Below are positions 1-7,196 of a stretch of DNA of 64,000 nucleotides, one piece after another; the stretch's first letter is position 1; each line of letters begins with the position of its first letter. The notes beneath the pieces are model-generated. The model was not told where the DNA came from. It saw only the letters and a program-made list of their open reading frames with translations, and ran no database searches. Position numbers and translations under genes: made by a program. The stretch comes from Sphingosinicella ginsenosidimutans (lineage in GTDB: Bacteria; Pseudomonadota; Alphaproteobacteria; Sphingomonadales; Sphingomonadaceae): the NCBI RefSeq assembly GCF_007995055.1, contig NZ_VOQQ01000001.1, positions 186,001-250,000 on the forward strand. Reading direction: 5' to 3'.

Positions 1-17
1 AGTAAAGTTCGCGCCTG

Positions 18-1259
18 CTACAGAAGCGCGTGATCGATCGGCCCGGTCCGGTCGAGCGTGCGCGACAGATCGGGCAGCGGATATTTGAGCCCGGTCGCGC
101 AGTTGAACAGGACGACCTTGTCGTTCGCGTCGATCCGTCCTTCGGCGCGCGCCTTCTTCGCCGCCGCCAGCGTCGCGGCGCCTTCTGGGCAGAGCAGCAG
201 CCCGTCCGCCGTCGCCGACTCGTCCAGCGCCGCCGCGATCTCGGCGTCGGAGACGGCGATGGCAAAGCCGCCGCTGTCCCGGACAGCGCGAAGGATCAGG
301 AAATCGCCGATCGCCTTGGGCACGCGGATGCCGGAGGCGATCGTGTGCGCGTCTTCCCAGCGCGGCGCGTGATCCTCGCCGGCCTCGAACGCCCGGACGA
401 TCGGCGCGCAGCCTTCTGCCTGCACCGCGACCATGCGCGGCCGCTTCGTTCCGATGAAGCCGAGCGCCTCCAGCTCGTCGAACGCCTTCCACATGCCGAT
501 GAGGCCGGTGCCGCCGCCGGTGGGATAGAAGATGACGTCGGGCACGTCCCAGCCGAGCTGTTCGATCAGCTCCAGCCCCATCGTCTTCTTGCCCTCGATC
601 CGGTAGGGTTCCTTGAGCGTCGAGAAATCGAACCATTCGCCCTTCTTCGCCCCCTCGGCGACGATCGCGCCGCATTGGTCGATGAGGCCGTTCACCCGAT
701 AGACGCGGGCGCCCTGCGCGGCGATCTCGCGCACGTTCACCTCGGGCGTGTCGGCGGGGCACAGCACCACCGTCTCGATCCCGGCCCGGCTGGCATAAGC
801 GGCGAGCGCGGCGCCGGCATTGCCGTTGGTCGGCATCGCGATCTTGGTCGTGCCGAGTTCCTTCGCCATCGACAGCGCCATGACCAGCCCGCGCGCCTTG
901 AACGATCCCGTCGGCAGGCGACCCTCGTCCTTCACCGAAAGATCGCCGATGCCGATTCGCGCGCCGGTCGCCGGCAGCGGCACGATCGGGGTGGCGGTCT
1001 CGCCGAGGCTCACGACGTTTTCCGTGCGGCGCACCGGCAGCAACTCGCGCCAACGCCACAGGTCCATCGGCCGCGCTGCAAGCGCCTCCCTGGTGAGCGC
1101 TGCGCCGGCGGCGACGAGATCGTAGCGCACCAGAAGCGGCCAGCCGCCCGCCGAAAGATTGTGGAGCCGATCGGCCTCATAACGCTCGCCGGTCATCGAG
1201 CATTCGAGATGGGTGACGAAGGTAGGGCGCTCCGCAGTGAGGTTGTCGTTGGTCTTCAT
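18..1259 (-). CDS. thrC: Threonine synthase
   Basis: Makes L-threonine from O-phosphohomoserine with PLP in the cytoplasm. The product is 413 residues. The PLP lysine sits in the motif TGSFKARG at about residue 121; a PTNGNAG stretch and a glycine-rich phosphate-binding PTGGGTG stretch follow, as in fold-type II PLP enzymes. A diverged Cys-containing N-terminus (LECSMTGERYEAD) matches the variant that handles ThrC-like enzymes in alphaproteobacteria. The start ATG at 1259 overlaps the stop of the upstream sua5 gene as ATGA, which fixes the start and implies translational coupling. A longer in-frame extension upstream lies inside sua5 and is not coding. A threonine dehydratase or cysteate synthase-like enzyme is the main alternative. 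Confidence 0.85.
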   Translation of the reverse strand: MKTNDNLTAERPTFVTHLECSMTGERYEADRLHNLSAGGWPLLVRYDLVAAGAALTREALAARPMDLWRWRELLPVRRTENVVSLGETATPIVPLPATGARIGIGDLSVKDEGRLPTGSFKARGLVMALSMAKELGTTKIAMPTNGNAGAALAAYASRAGIETVVLCPADTPEVNVREIAAQGARVYRVNGLIDQCGAIVAEGAKKGEWFDFSTLKEPYRIEGKKTMGLELIEQLGWDVPDVIFYPTGGGTGLIGMWKAFDELEALGFIGTKRPRMVAVQAEGCAPIVRAFEAGEDHAPRWEDAHTIASGIRVPKAIGDFLILRAVRDSGGFAIAVSDAEIAAALDESATADGLLLCPEGAATLAAAKKARAEGRIDANDKVVLFNCATGLKYPLPDLSRTLDRTGPIDHALL

Positions 1260-2188
1260 GTCGTCTCCGGTCGTGGCGCCGCGGCCCGGCGCAGTCGGTC
1301 GTTGATCGCGGCCCCCAGGCCGGTGTCGGGAATGGGTGCCACCGCGATTCGCGCGCGCGGCGCGGCCTCGGCCTGGTGGAGCGCGTCGAACAGGCGCGCG
1401 GCGGCCTCGACGAGATCGCCCGACGGGCTGAGGCTCGCGTCGCCGGTCACCTCCCCGAAGCCGATCAGCCATTCATCCGCGGCCGCCTCGGTCGCGTCGA
1501 GGCGGACCGGCTTGGCCGGGGCGTAATGGCTGGCGAGCTGTCCCGGCGCCTCGATCCGCCCGCGCGCAGTCGGTTCGAGCCCGAGATCGATCGGCCCCGG
1601 ACGAAGCAGCCGAAGCCCCTCCCCGTCGACCGCCACGATCGTCGATTCGAGGCCGAGCGCGGTCAGCCCACCATCGAGGATCAGCGGTATCCGCCCGCCA
1701 AGGCTGGCCAGCACATGCTCGGCGCGCGTCGGGCTGATCCGCCCGCTCGCATTGGCCGAAGGCGCCGCGAGCGGCCTCCCGACCGCCGCGAGCAGCGCGC
1801 GCATCGCCCGATGCGCCGGCACGCGCAGCGCCACGGTCGAAAGCCCGGCGGTCACCAAAGATGCGATCCCCGCCGCCTCGCGCAGCGGCAGGACCAGCGT
1901 CAGCGGCCCCGGCCAGTGCGCGGCCGCAAGCCGCTCCGCCATCGGATCGAAATGCGCGATCCGGCGCGCTGCATCGAGACCGGGAACATGGACGATCAAC
2001 GGGTTGAAGCTCGGCCTTCCCTTCGCTTCGTAGATGCGTGCAACCGCGGCCCCGCTGGTCGCGTCGGCCGCGAGGCCGTAGACAGTCTCCGTCGGCACCG
2101 CGACCGGCCAACCTTCGGCGATCAGGCGCGCGGCCTCGTCGATCGCTTGGGGACCGAGAGGAAGGACGCGGGTGTTTCCGGGCTGCAC
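1256..2188 (-). CDS. sua5: L-threonylcarbamoyladenylate synthase (Sua5/YciO/YrdC type)
   Basis: Makes threonylcarbamoyl-AMP from threonine, bicarbonate and ATP, the first step of t6A37 tRNA modification. The 310-residue product has the YrdC domain at the N-terminus, with VPTETVYGLAADA at about 30-42, KGRPSFNPL, WPGPLTLVL and APSANASGRISPT. The extra 100 residues at the C-terminus, separated by a linker rich in Pro and Gly, correspond to the Sua5 domain, so this is the long form rather than the short TsaC. Its stop overlaps the thrC start by four bases. The pairing with thrC is logical because both use threonine, though that link is only an inference. It is divergent from the acyl-CoA dehydrogenase across a 54-base gap. 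Confidence 0.9.
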   Translation of the reverse strand: MQPGNTRVLPLGPQAIDEAARLIAEGWPVAVPTETVYGLAADATSGAAVARIYEAKGRPSFNPLIVHVPGLDAARRIAHFDPMAERLAAAHWPGPLTLVLPLREAAGIASLVTAGLSTVALRVPAHRAMRALLAAVGRPLAAPSANASGRISPTRAEHVLASLGGRIPLILDGGLTALGLESTIVAVDGEGLRLLRPGPIDLGLEPTARGRIEAPGQLASHYAPAKPVRLDATEAAADEWLIGFGEVTGDASLSPSGDLVEAAARLFDALHQAEAAPRARIAVAPIPDTGLGAAINDRLRRAAAPRPETT

Positions 2189-2242
2189 GCTGCCGCGCTA
2201 TAGCCGCGGCGACGCCAGCGCAACATTGGGGGACTAGCGAAG

Positions 2243-3949
2243 ATGACCTATGCGCCACCGGTCGAGGAGCAGAAGTTCCTGCTGCGCCATGTCGTCGGCA
2301 TGGCGGAGCTGGCAACCTCCGACGCCTTCGCCGAAGCCACGCCCGAGACCGTCGACGCGATCGTCGAGGGTGCCGGCGCCTTCGCGGCCGGCGAGTTCGC
2401 CCCGCTCAACCGGATCGGGGACGAGGTCGGCGCGCGGTGGGACGACGGCAAGGTGACGATGCCGGCGGGCTTCCGCGAGGCCTATCGCGCCTATGTCGAG
2501 GGCGGCTGGGGCACGATCGCGGGGCCGGCCGCCTTCGGCGGTCAGGGCCTCCCGCTCAGCCTTGCCAGCGTCGTCATGGAGGATCTGGGCTCGGCGAACA
2601 TGGGCTTTTCGCTGTGCATGATGCTGACCCCGGCGGCGGTCGAGGCGCTGAAGCATCACGGCACCGGCGCGCAGCAGGAGATGTGGCTGCCGAAGCTCGT
2701 CACCGGCGAATGGACCGGGACGATGAACCTCACCGAGCCGCAGGCCGGGTCCGATGTCGGGGCGCTCAAGACCCGCGCCGAGCCGGCCGCGGACGGCAGC
2801 TACCGGATCAGGGGCCAGAAGATCTTCATCACCTTTGGCGAGCACGATCTTGCCGACAATATCGTCCACCTCGTCCTCGCCCGCCTCCCCGACGCGCCGG
2901 GCGGCACGAAGGGAATTTCGTTGTTCATCGTCCCCAAGGTCCTGCCCGATGGGACGCCGAACGATCTTCGCTGCGTGTCGATCGAGCACAAGCTCGGCAT
3001 CCACGCCTCGCCGACCTGCGTCATGTCCTATGGCGACAATGGGGGCGCGACCGGCTGGCTGATCGGCGCCGAGAATGCGGGGATGCGCGCGATGTTCACG
3101 ATGATGAACAATGCCCGCCTCAATGTCGGCCTGCAGGGCGTCTCGATCGCCGAGCGTGCGATGCAGCAGGCGATCGATTATGCCCGCGAGCGCGTGCAGG
3201 GCAGCCGGGCCGGGCAGCCGGCGCGGATTATCGAGCATCCGGACGTGCGGCGGATGTTGCTGCGGATGAAGGCGCTGACCCAGGCGGCGCGTGCGCTCGC
3301 TTATTATTGCGCGGGGCAGACCGACCGGGCGAGCCTTGGCGATGCCGCCGCGCAGGCGCGCGCCGATCTGCTGACGCCGCTCGTCAAGGCCTATGGCACC
3401 GATGTCGGCGTCGAGGTGTCCAGCCTCGCGCTCCAGGTCCATGGCGGCATGGGCTATATCGAGGAGACCGGCGCCGCCCAGCATTATCGCGATTCCCGTA
3501 TCTCGCCGATCTACGAGGGGACGAACGGCATCCAGGCCGCCGACCTGGTCGGCCGCAAGCTCGGCCTGGAGGGGGGACAGGTCTTCGCGAGGCTCGTCGC
3601 GGACATCCGCGCCGACGCGCAGGAACGCGGCGAGGAAGGCCTCAAGGACCTCGCCGACGACATCCTCTCGCTGGGCCAGGGTCTGGCCGGCGCGCGCGGC
3701 GACGATGCGCTGGCGGCGAGCTACCCGTTCCTGACGATGGTCTCGGTCGCGACCGCCGGCTGGCTTATGGCGCGCCAGGCCCGCGCCGCGGAGCAGGCCG
3801 AGGGCGATCCCCGCTTCCTCGCGATGAAGCGGACGGCGGCGCGCTACTATCTCGACCGGATCGTGCCGGAGGCGCTTGGCCTCAAGGCGCATGTCACCGG
3901 CGGCGCGGACCTGCTCTACAGCGTCGACGAGGACATGCTTTCGGCGTGA
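2243..3949 (+). CDS. Acyl-CoA dehydrogenase, long form with C-terminal extension
   Basis: FAD-dependent alpha,beta-dehydrogenation of an acyl-CoA. At 568 residues it is longer than the 380-residue classical enzymes and has the C-terminal extension seen in FadE5/DmdC-like members. Visible are MNLTEPQAGSDVGALKT for flavin and acyl binding, LQVHGGMGYIEET, and IYEGTNGIQAADLVGRKL, where the Glu after IY is the expected catalytic base. The ATG at 2243 follows a GGGGGA stretch. No partner beta-oxidation genes adjoin it. The substrate cannot be told: medium- or long-chain fatty acyl-CoA, or 3-methylmercaptopropionyl-CoA as for DmdC. Confidence 0.85.
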   Translation: MTYAPPVEEQKFLLRHVVGMAELATSDAFAEATPETVDAIVEGAGAFAAGEFAPLNRIGDEVGARWDDGKVTMPAGFREAYRAYVEGGWGTIAGPAAFGGQGLPLSLASVVMEDLGSANMGFSLCMMLTPAAVEALKHHGTGAQQEMWLPKLVTGEWTGTMNLTEPQAGSDVGALKTRAEPAADGSYRIRGQKIFITFGEHDLADNIVHLVLARLPDAPGGTKGISLFIVPKVLPDGTPNDLRCVSIEHKLGIHASPTCVMSYGDNGGATGWLIGAENAGMRAMFTMMNNARLNVGLQGVSIAERAMQQAIDYARERVQGSRAGQPARIIEHPDVRRMLLRMKALTQAARALAYYCAGQTDRASLGDAAAQARADLLTPLVKAYGTDVGVEVSSLALQVHGGMGYIEETGAAQHYRDSRISPIYEGTNGIQAADLVGRKLGLEGGQVFARLVADIRADAQERGEEGLKDLADDILSLGQGLAGARGDDALAASYPFLTMVSVATAGWLMARQARAAEQAEGDPRFLAMKRTAARYYLDRIVPEALGLKAHVTGGADLLYSVDEDMLSA

Positions 3950-3974
3950 CCCGAGCGGAGGCCCGGACCGCGGC

Positions 3975-5258
3975 CTAGAGCCGCCGCGCGAGCTTGTGCT
4001 GGCGCTGGCCGATGGTGCGCCACACGCGCGGCCCCTGATCGACGCGGAAGGCGCCCATCTTCTCGCTCGGCTGCTGCAGCTCGCGCCCGACGACATAGGA
4101 TTTCGAGGTCTGGCCCGTCCGCCCCTCGCCATGATCGTAGAGGACGTTGACGGCGATCACCGGGATGTAGAGCAGCCGTTCGTCGAGCCGCAGCGCCTTC
4201 ATCTCCTCGCGCGCGATGCTGACCTCGCCGCGGATCGTGCCGCTGACGCCGGGCTCGACCCCCGGCAGCGTCACCCGCGCGCTTTCGCGGCCGGCGGTGC
4301 GGAAGAAGGCGCCGATCTCCTTGTCCTGCTCGGCGCCGGCGTTGAACAGCTTGACGTCGATCCGCACGTTGCGCGCCGGCGCCTCGCCGACATTGGCGAT
4401 ATCGAGCTCGAACTGGACAAGCGCCTCGGCGGTGTTGAACGTCGCCCGCTCGGCGCGAAGATCGATCTCCAGCCAGGGCCGCGCCGACGGATCCGCTTTC
4501 GGGGCCGGGGCGGCGGCAGGCGCGGCCGGCGCGGGAGCGGGGGGCGGCGAGGGTCGGGACGCAGCGGCGGCGGACGCGGCCTCCGCCTCCGCCAGCGCCG
4601 CCGCGCGAAGCAGTCGCTTCGGCCGCCCGCGCCGCCACAGCAGGAATCCGAGCAGCAGCGCCAGCGCCGCGCCACCGGCGATTTCCAGCCAGATCGGCAG
4701 CGTGCCGCCGGTAGACGGAGTCATCGGCTCGCCGGGAATTGAGATCGGCGTCGATTCGGGGGCCGGCGCCGGCGCGGTCTCGGGCGCCGTGTCCGCCGGG
4801 GCGCTCGGCTCGGGCGTCGGTGACGCGGCCGGACCGGCCTGTGCTGGAGCGGCGGCCTGCGGCTGCGGTGCTTGCGAAGGCGCGGCCGGCCCCGTCGCCG
4901 GCCGGGGGGCTCCCGGACGCTGGCCGCCGGGGATAACCGGGCCGCGCTGCTGCGGCGCGAGATTCGGCGGCAGGCGCAGGCTTGGCATGACCGGCGCCGC
5001 CGGCACTGCGACGATCGGCGGCCCGCGGTCCGGACGCTCGGTCGTCGGCGCCGGTCCGGTCGTTCCCGCTCCGACAGGCGCGGGCGGGCCCTGCGTCGTC
5101 GGCTCCGCAGTCCGGTTTCCGGATGGAAGCTGGAAATTCTGGAGTTGCGGCGCGACGACCGGAGCCGTGCTGTTGCCCTCAGTCTGCGCCCCGGCCGCGG
5201 ATGCGCAAAGGAGCGCGGCGGCGCCGCCGATCCACAGGCTCGATCTGCCCTTCGTCAT
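3975..5258 (-). CDS. Exported Pro/Ala-rich single-span membrane protein, function unknown
   Basis: No recognised family. The 427-residue product begins with a signal peptide (MTKGRSSLWIGG, cleavage likely after SAAGA). A Pro/Ala/Gln-rich, probably disordered, stretch covers about residues 30-190. One strong membrane span (LEIAGGAALALLLGFLLW) is followed by a positively charged RRGRPKRLL. A second low-complexity Ala/Pro linker leads to a C-terminal domain of about 170 residues that is rich in beta-strand pattern and resembles a CARDB or Ig-like fold (FELDIANVGEAPARNVRIDV). The charges predict a cytoplasmic C-terminus, which is unusual for such a fold. Start at 5258 is chosen because the signal peptide begins there; 16 codons upstream are open but Arg-rich. 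Confidence 0.6.
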   Translation of the reverse strand: MTKGRSSLWIGGAAALLCASAAGAQTEGNSTAPVVAPQLQNFQLPSGNRTAEPTTQGPPAPVGAGTTGPAPTTERPDRGPPIVAVPAAPVMPSLRLPPNLAPQQRGPVIPGGQRPGAPRPATGPAAPSQAPQPQAAAPAQAGPAASPTPEPSAPADTAPETAPAPAPESTPISIPGEPMTPSTGGTLPIWLEIAGGAALALLLGFLLWRRGRPKRLLRAAALAEAEAASAAAASRPSPPPAPAPAAPAAAPAPKADPSARPWLEIDLRAERATFNTAEALVQFELDIANVGEAPARNVRIDVKLFNAGAEQDKEIGAFFRTAGRESARVTLPGVEPGVSGTIRGEVSIAREEMKALRLDERLLYIPVIAVNVLYDHGEGRTGQTSKSYVVGRELQQPSEKMGAFRVDQGPRVWRTIGQRQHKLARRL

Positions 5259-5386
5259 GTAAACCCGATTCAAACCCCGCCCGCCGATCCGCGATCGGCT
5301 CCACATAAGCGGCCAAACGCAAAAGTTCAGCGGCGAGTCAACGCCGCGACGCCGAACCGCCGCCCGACTGCGGCAAAAGGGTCACA

Positions 5387-5797
5387 CTATCGGTGCGCTG
5401 CGGTGGCGCCGTCATCGGCCGCGCCGACGCGCACGCGTGTGCAGCGCGCGAGCTCATGCTCCGCCGAGACATAGGACATGTCGGTCGGCGCCTCGCTCAG
5501 CACGCCCTCCTCGCCGCGCAGCGACCAGGCGAGCGCCGTTGCGCCGGGCGCGGCCTCGCTCCGATAGCGGACGCCGTAGAGCGTCGGCGCGGCCTTCATG
5601 TCGATGGTCCGCCCGTCCAGGGTCACGCGGGCGCTGGCGTGGACATAATCGTTGCCGGAATCATAGACGACGTTGGCGATGCGCCCGTCGCCGCACTGAT
5701 AAGGCACGATCGCGGGTCCGCTATGGACCGGCGCATTGCCGGCAAGCCCGAAAAGTCCGCCGCCCAGAATGAGAACACGAAGTGGAAAAGAGCGCAT
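5387..5797 (-). CDS. MliC-like lysozyme inhibitor domain protein
   Basis: A small exported protein of 136 residues with an N-terminal hydrophobic signal (MRSFPLRVLILGGGLFGLAG). The mature part has the MliC/PliC pattern: YQCGDGRIANVVY near its start and a spaced ARCTRVRV cysteine near the end that could form the usual disulfide. Family members inhibit C-type lysozyme in the periplasm or on the outer membrane. No lipobox Cys is evident after the signal, so it is probably soluble and periplasmic. The start at 5797 puts the signal at the N-terminus; 13 more codons are open upstream but polar. It lies downstream of a GntR regulator and a small membrane protein on the same strand. Confidence 0.6.
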   Translation of the reverse strand: MRSFPLRVLILGGGLFGLAGNAPVHSGPAIVPYQCGDGRIANVVYDSGNDYVHASARVTLDGRTIDMKAAPTLYGVRYRSEAAPGATALAWSLRGEEGVLSEAPTDMSYVSAEHELARCTRVRVGAADDGATAAHR

Positions 5798-5849
5798 CAC
5801 ACCCCTCCGTCCGCAGTCGCTGCGATGGTGCGGCACGCGCCGCGCAAAA

Positions 5850-5999
5850 TCAAGCGGGCGCGCTTGGCGACGGCAGCGGGCCGCGCGGCATTTCGACGGG
5901 GACGCGCATCAGCTGCGCCGCGACGCCATAGGCCGCGAACAGCAGCACGAGGCTGCCGGCGAACGAGAACATGAAGGCGCGAAACGGGCGGTTCGTCAT
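5850..5999 (-). CDS. Small single-span membrane protein (49 aa)
   Basis: A short frame encoding MTNRPFRAFMFSFAGSLVLL followed by FAAYGVAAQLM and a Pro-rich tail ending PSPSAPA. It has one clear membrane span at about residues 10-30 with basic residues before it. Codon use, with G/C at third positions, fits the neighbourhood. It lies 100 bases downstream of the GntR gene and 52 bases upstream of the MliC gene on the same strand, the usual place for a target of a YtrA-type GntR. No family is recognised, and it could be spurious because of its length. Confidence 0.5.
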   Translation of the reverse strand: MTNRPFRAFMFSFAGSLVLLFAAYGVAAQLMRVPVEMPRGPLPSPSAPA

Positions 6000-6099
6000 G
6001 ATGTGCCCGATATGGGGATGCGATCGTTACGGGGCAACAATCCCGGTCGCAGGATCGGACATGTTCGTCGATGGCGCGACGCCTTCGTCGCAAAAAGGG

Positions 6100-6444
6100 T
6101 CAGGCGCCGGCGCGCTCGACCAGATCCGCCGGATCGAGGCCCAGGCGGCGCATGTGCGTGACGATGGCCGGCCAGCGGCGATCGAGGAAATCCTGCCGCT
6201 CGGTCGCGCGCAGCCGATCGGCGGCGCCGGCGGCGACGAACATGCCGACCCCGCGCTTCACCGTCACCAGCCCCTCCTCCTGAAAGGTCTGGTAGGCCTT
6301 GGCGACGGTCAGCGGATTGGCGCCGAAATCGGCGGCGAGGCTGCGGACCGACGGCAACGGATCGCCGTCGCGCACCCGCCCCTCCAGAATCATCGCCGCG
6401 ATCGTGTCGCGCAGGCGGAGATAGACGGGCCGCTCGTTGTTCAT
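6100..6444 (-). CDS. GntR-family regulator, YtrA subfamily
   Basis: A 114-residue DNA-binding protein with a GntR winged helix at about residues 10-75 (PVYLRLRDTIAAMILEG, LPSVRSLAADFGANPLTVAK, GLVTVKRGVGMFV). The C-terminal effector part is only about 40 residues, which marks the short YtrA subfamily that usually represses its own operon and adjoining membrane proteins. The start MNNERPVYL at 6444 matches family starts; an upstream extension runs into the nitroreductase end. It is 32 bases downstream of that gene and followed by the 49-residue membrane protein. A near-palindromic TGTATTACTTCA (about 6453-6464, minus-strand reading) upstream is a possible autoregulatory site. Confidence 0.85.
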   Translation of the reverse strand: MNNERPVYLRLRDTIAAMILEGRVRDGDPLPSVRSLAADFGANPLTVAKAYQTFQEEGLVTVKRGVGMFVAAGAADRLRATERQDFLDRRWPAIVTHMRRLGLDPADLVERAGA

Positions 6445-6476
6445 GGCCGTGATGGTGAAGTAATACAGTCCCGGGG

Positions 6477-7070
6477 TCAAGGAAAAGTTGCGGGCGGGAC
6501 CCATTCGAAGGCCACGTCGTCCGGCACAGGGCGCAAGCGCTCTTCCAGCGGGGCGCCGAGACTACCCAGGAAGATGAACCCGGCGATCCGCTCACCCGGC
6601 CCTCCAAAGGCCTCGCGAACCGTGTCCGAATAGGCCGCCCAGCCCGTCACCCAGCCGCCGGCGAAGCCGAGCGCGGTCGCGGCATGGAGCAGATTCATGC
6701 AGGCGGCGCCGCAGGACAATTCCTGCTCCCACACCGGGATCTTGTGACCGGGGATCGGGCTCGACAGCACGACCACAAGCTCCGGCGCCTGACTGGCGAA
6801 GCGCGCCACCGCCTCGATCTCGAGCCGCTTGGGATCGGGATTGGCTGCGCGATAGGCGCGCTCCAGAAGCACGGCGAAATCGGCGCGCTGATCCTGCGCG
6901 ACATGGACGAAGCGCCACGGATGAAGCTTGCCGTGATCGGGCGAGCGGGCGGCGAGCTCGAGGATGCGCGCGAGCTGGTCCGCGTCCGGCCCGGGCGCGA
7001 CGAGATCGCGCGGCCGCGCCGATCGGCGGCTCGCGAGATAGGCGGGCAGCGAGGACGTGTCGTTGAACAT
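6477..7070 (-). CDS. Nitroreductase family protein (YdjA-like)
   Basis: FMN-dependent NAD(P)H oxidoreductase of the nitroreductase fold, 197 residues. It has the N-terminal SRRSARP phosphate-binding motif, AARSPDHGKLHPWRFV (the SP..G..PWRF pattern of the YdjA group), SCGAACMNLLHAATALG, and a C-terminal IAGFIFLGSLGAPLEERLRP. Members reduce nitroaromatics, quinones or enones; the physiological substrate is usually unknown. Start MFNDTSSLP at 7070 agrees with relatives. It is divergent from the POT transporter across 126 bases and reads toward the GntR gene. Confidence 0.85.
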   Translation of the reverse strand: MFNDTSSLPAYLASRRSARPRDLVAPGPDADQLARILELAARSPDHGKLHPWRFVHVAQDQRADFAVLLERAYRAANPDPKRLEIEAVARFASQAPELVVVLSSPIPGHKIPVWEQELSCGAACMNLLHAATALGFAGGWVTGWAAYSDTVREAFGGPGERIAGFIFLGSLGAPLEERLRPVPDDVAFEWVPPATFP

Positions 7071-7196
7071 GGCGAAGGCGCTAACAGGCGAAGCCTTGAC
7101 TAACAATCCGGCTTCACACGCGAAATTTTGCCTTTAGTCTGCGGGTCATATAGCGGCGGGCGCAAACCGCCGAACCAGTTTGGGGGAGCAGCTTCG

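Noticed and set aside
2234..4132. A 632-codon open frame on the minus strand opposite the acyl-CoA dehydrogenase
   Set aside because: Its product is rich in Arg, Asp and Gly with no domains; the plus-strand gene has all family motifs. Long antisense frames are common in GC-rich DNA.
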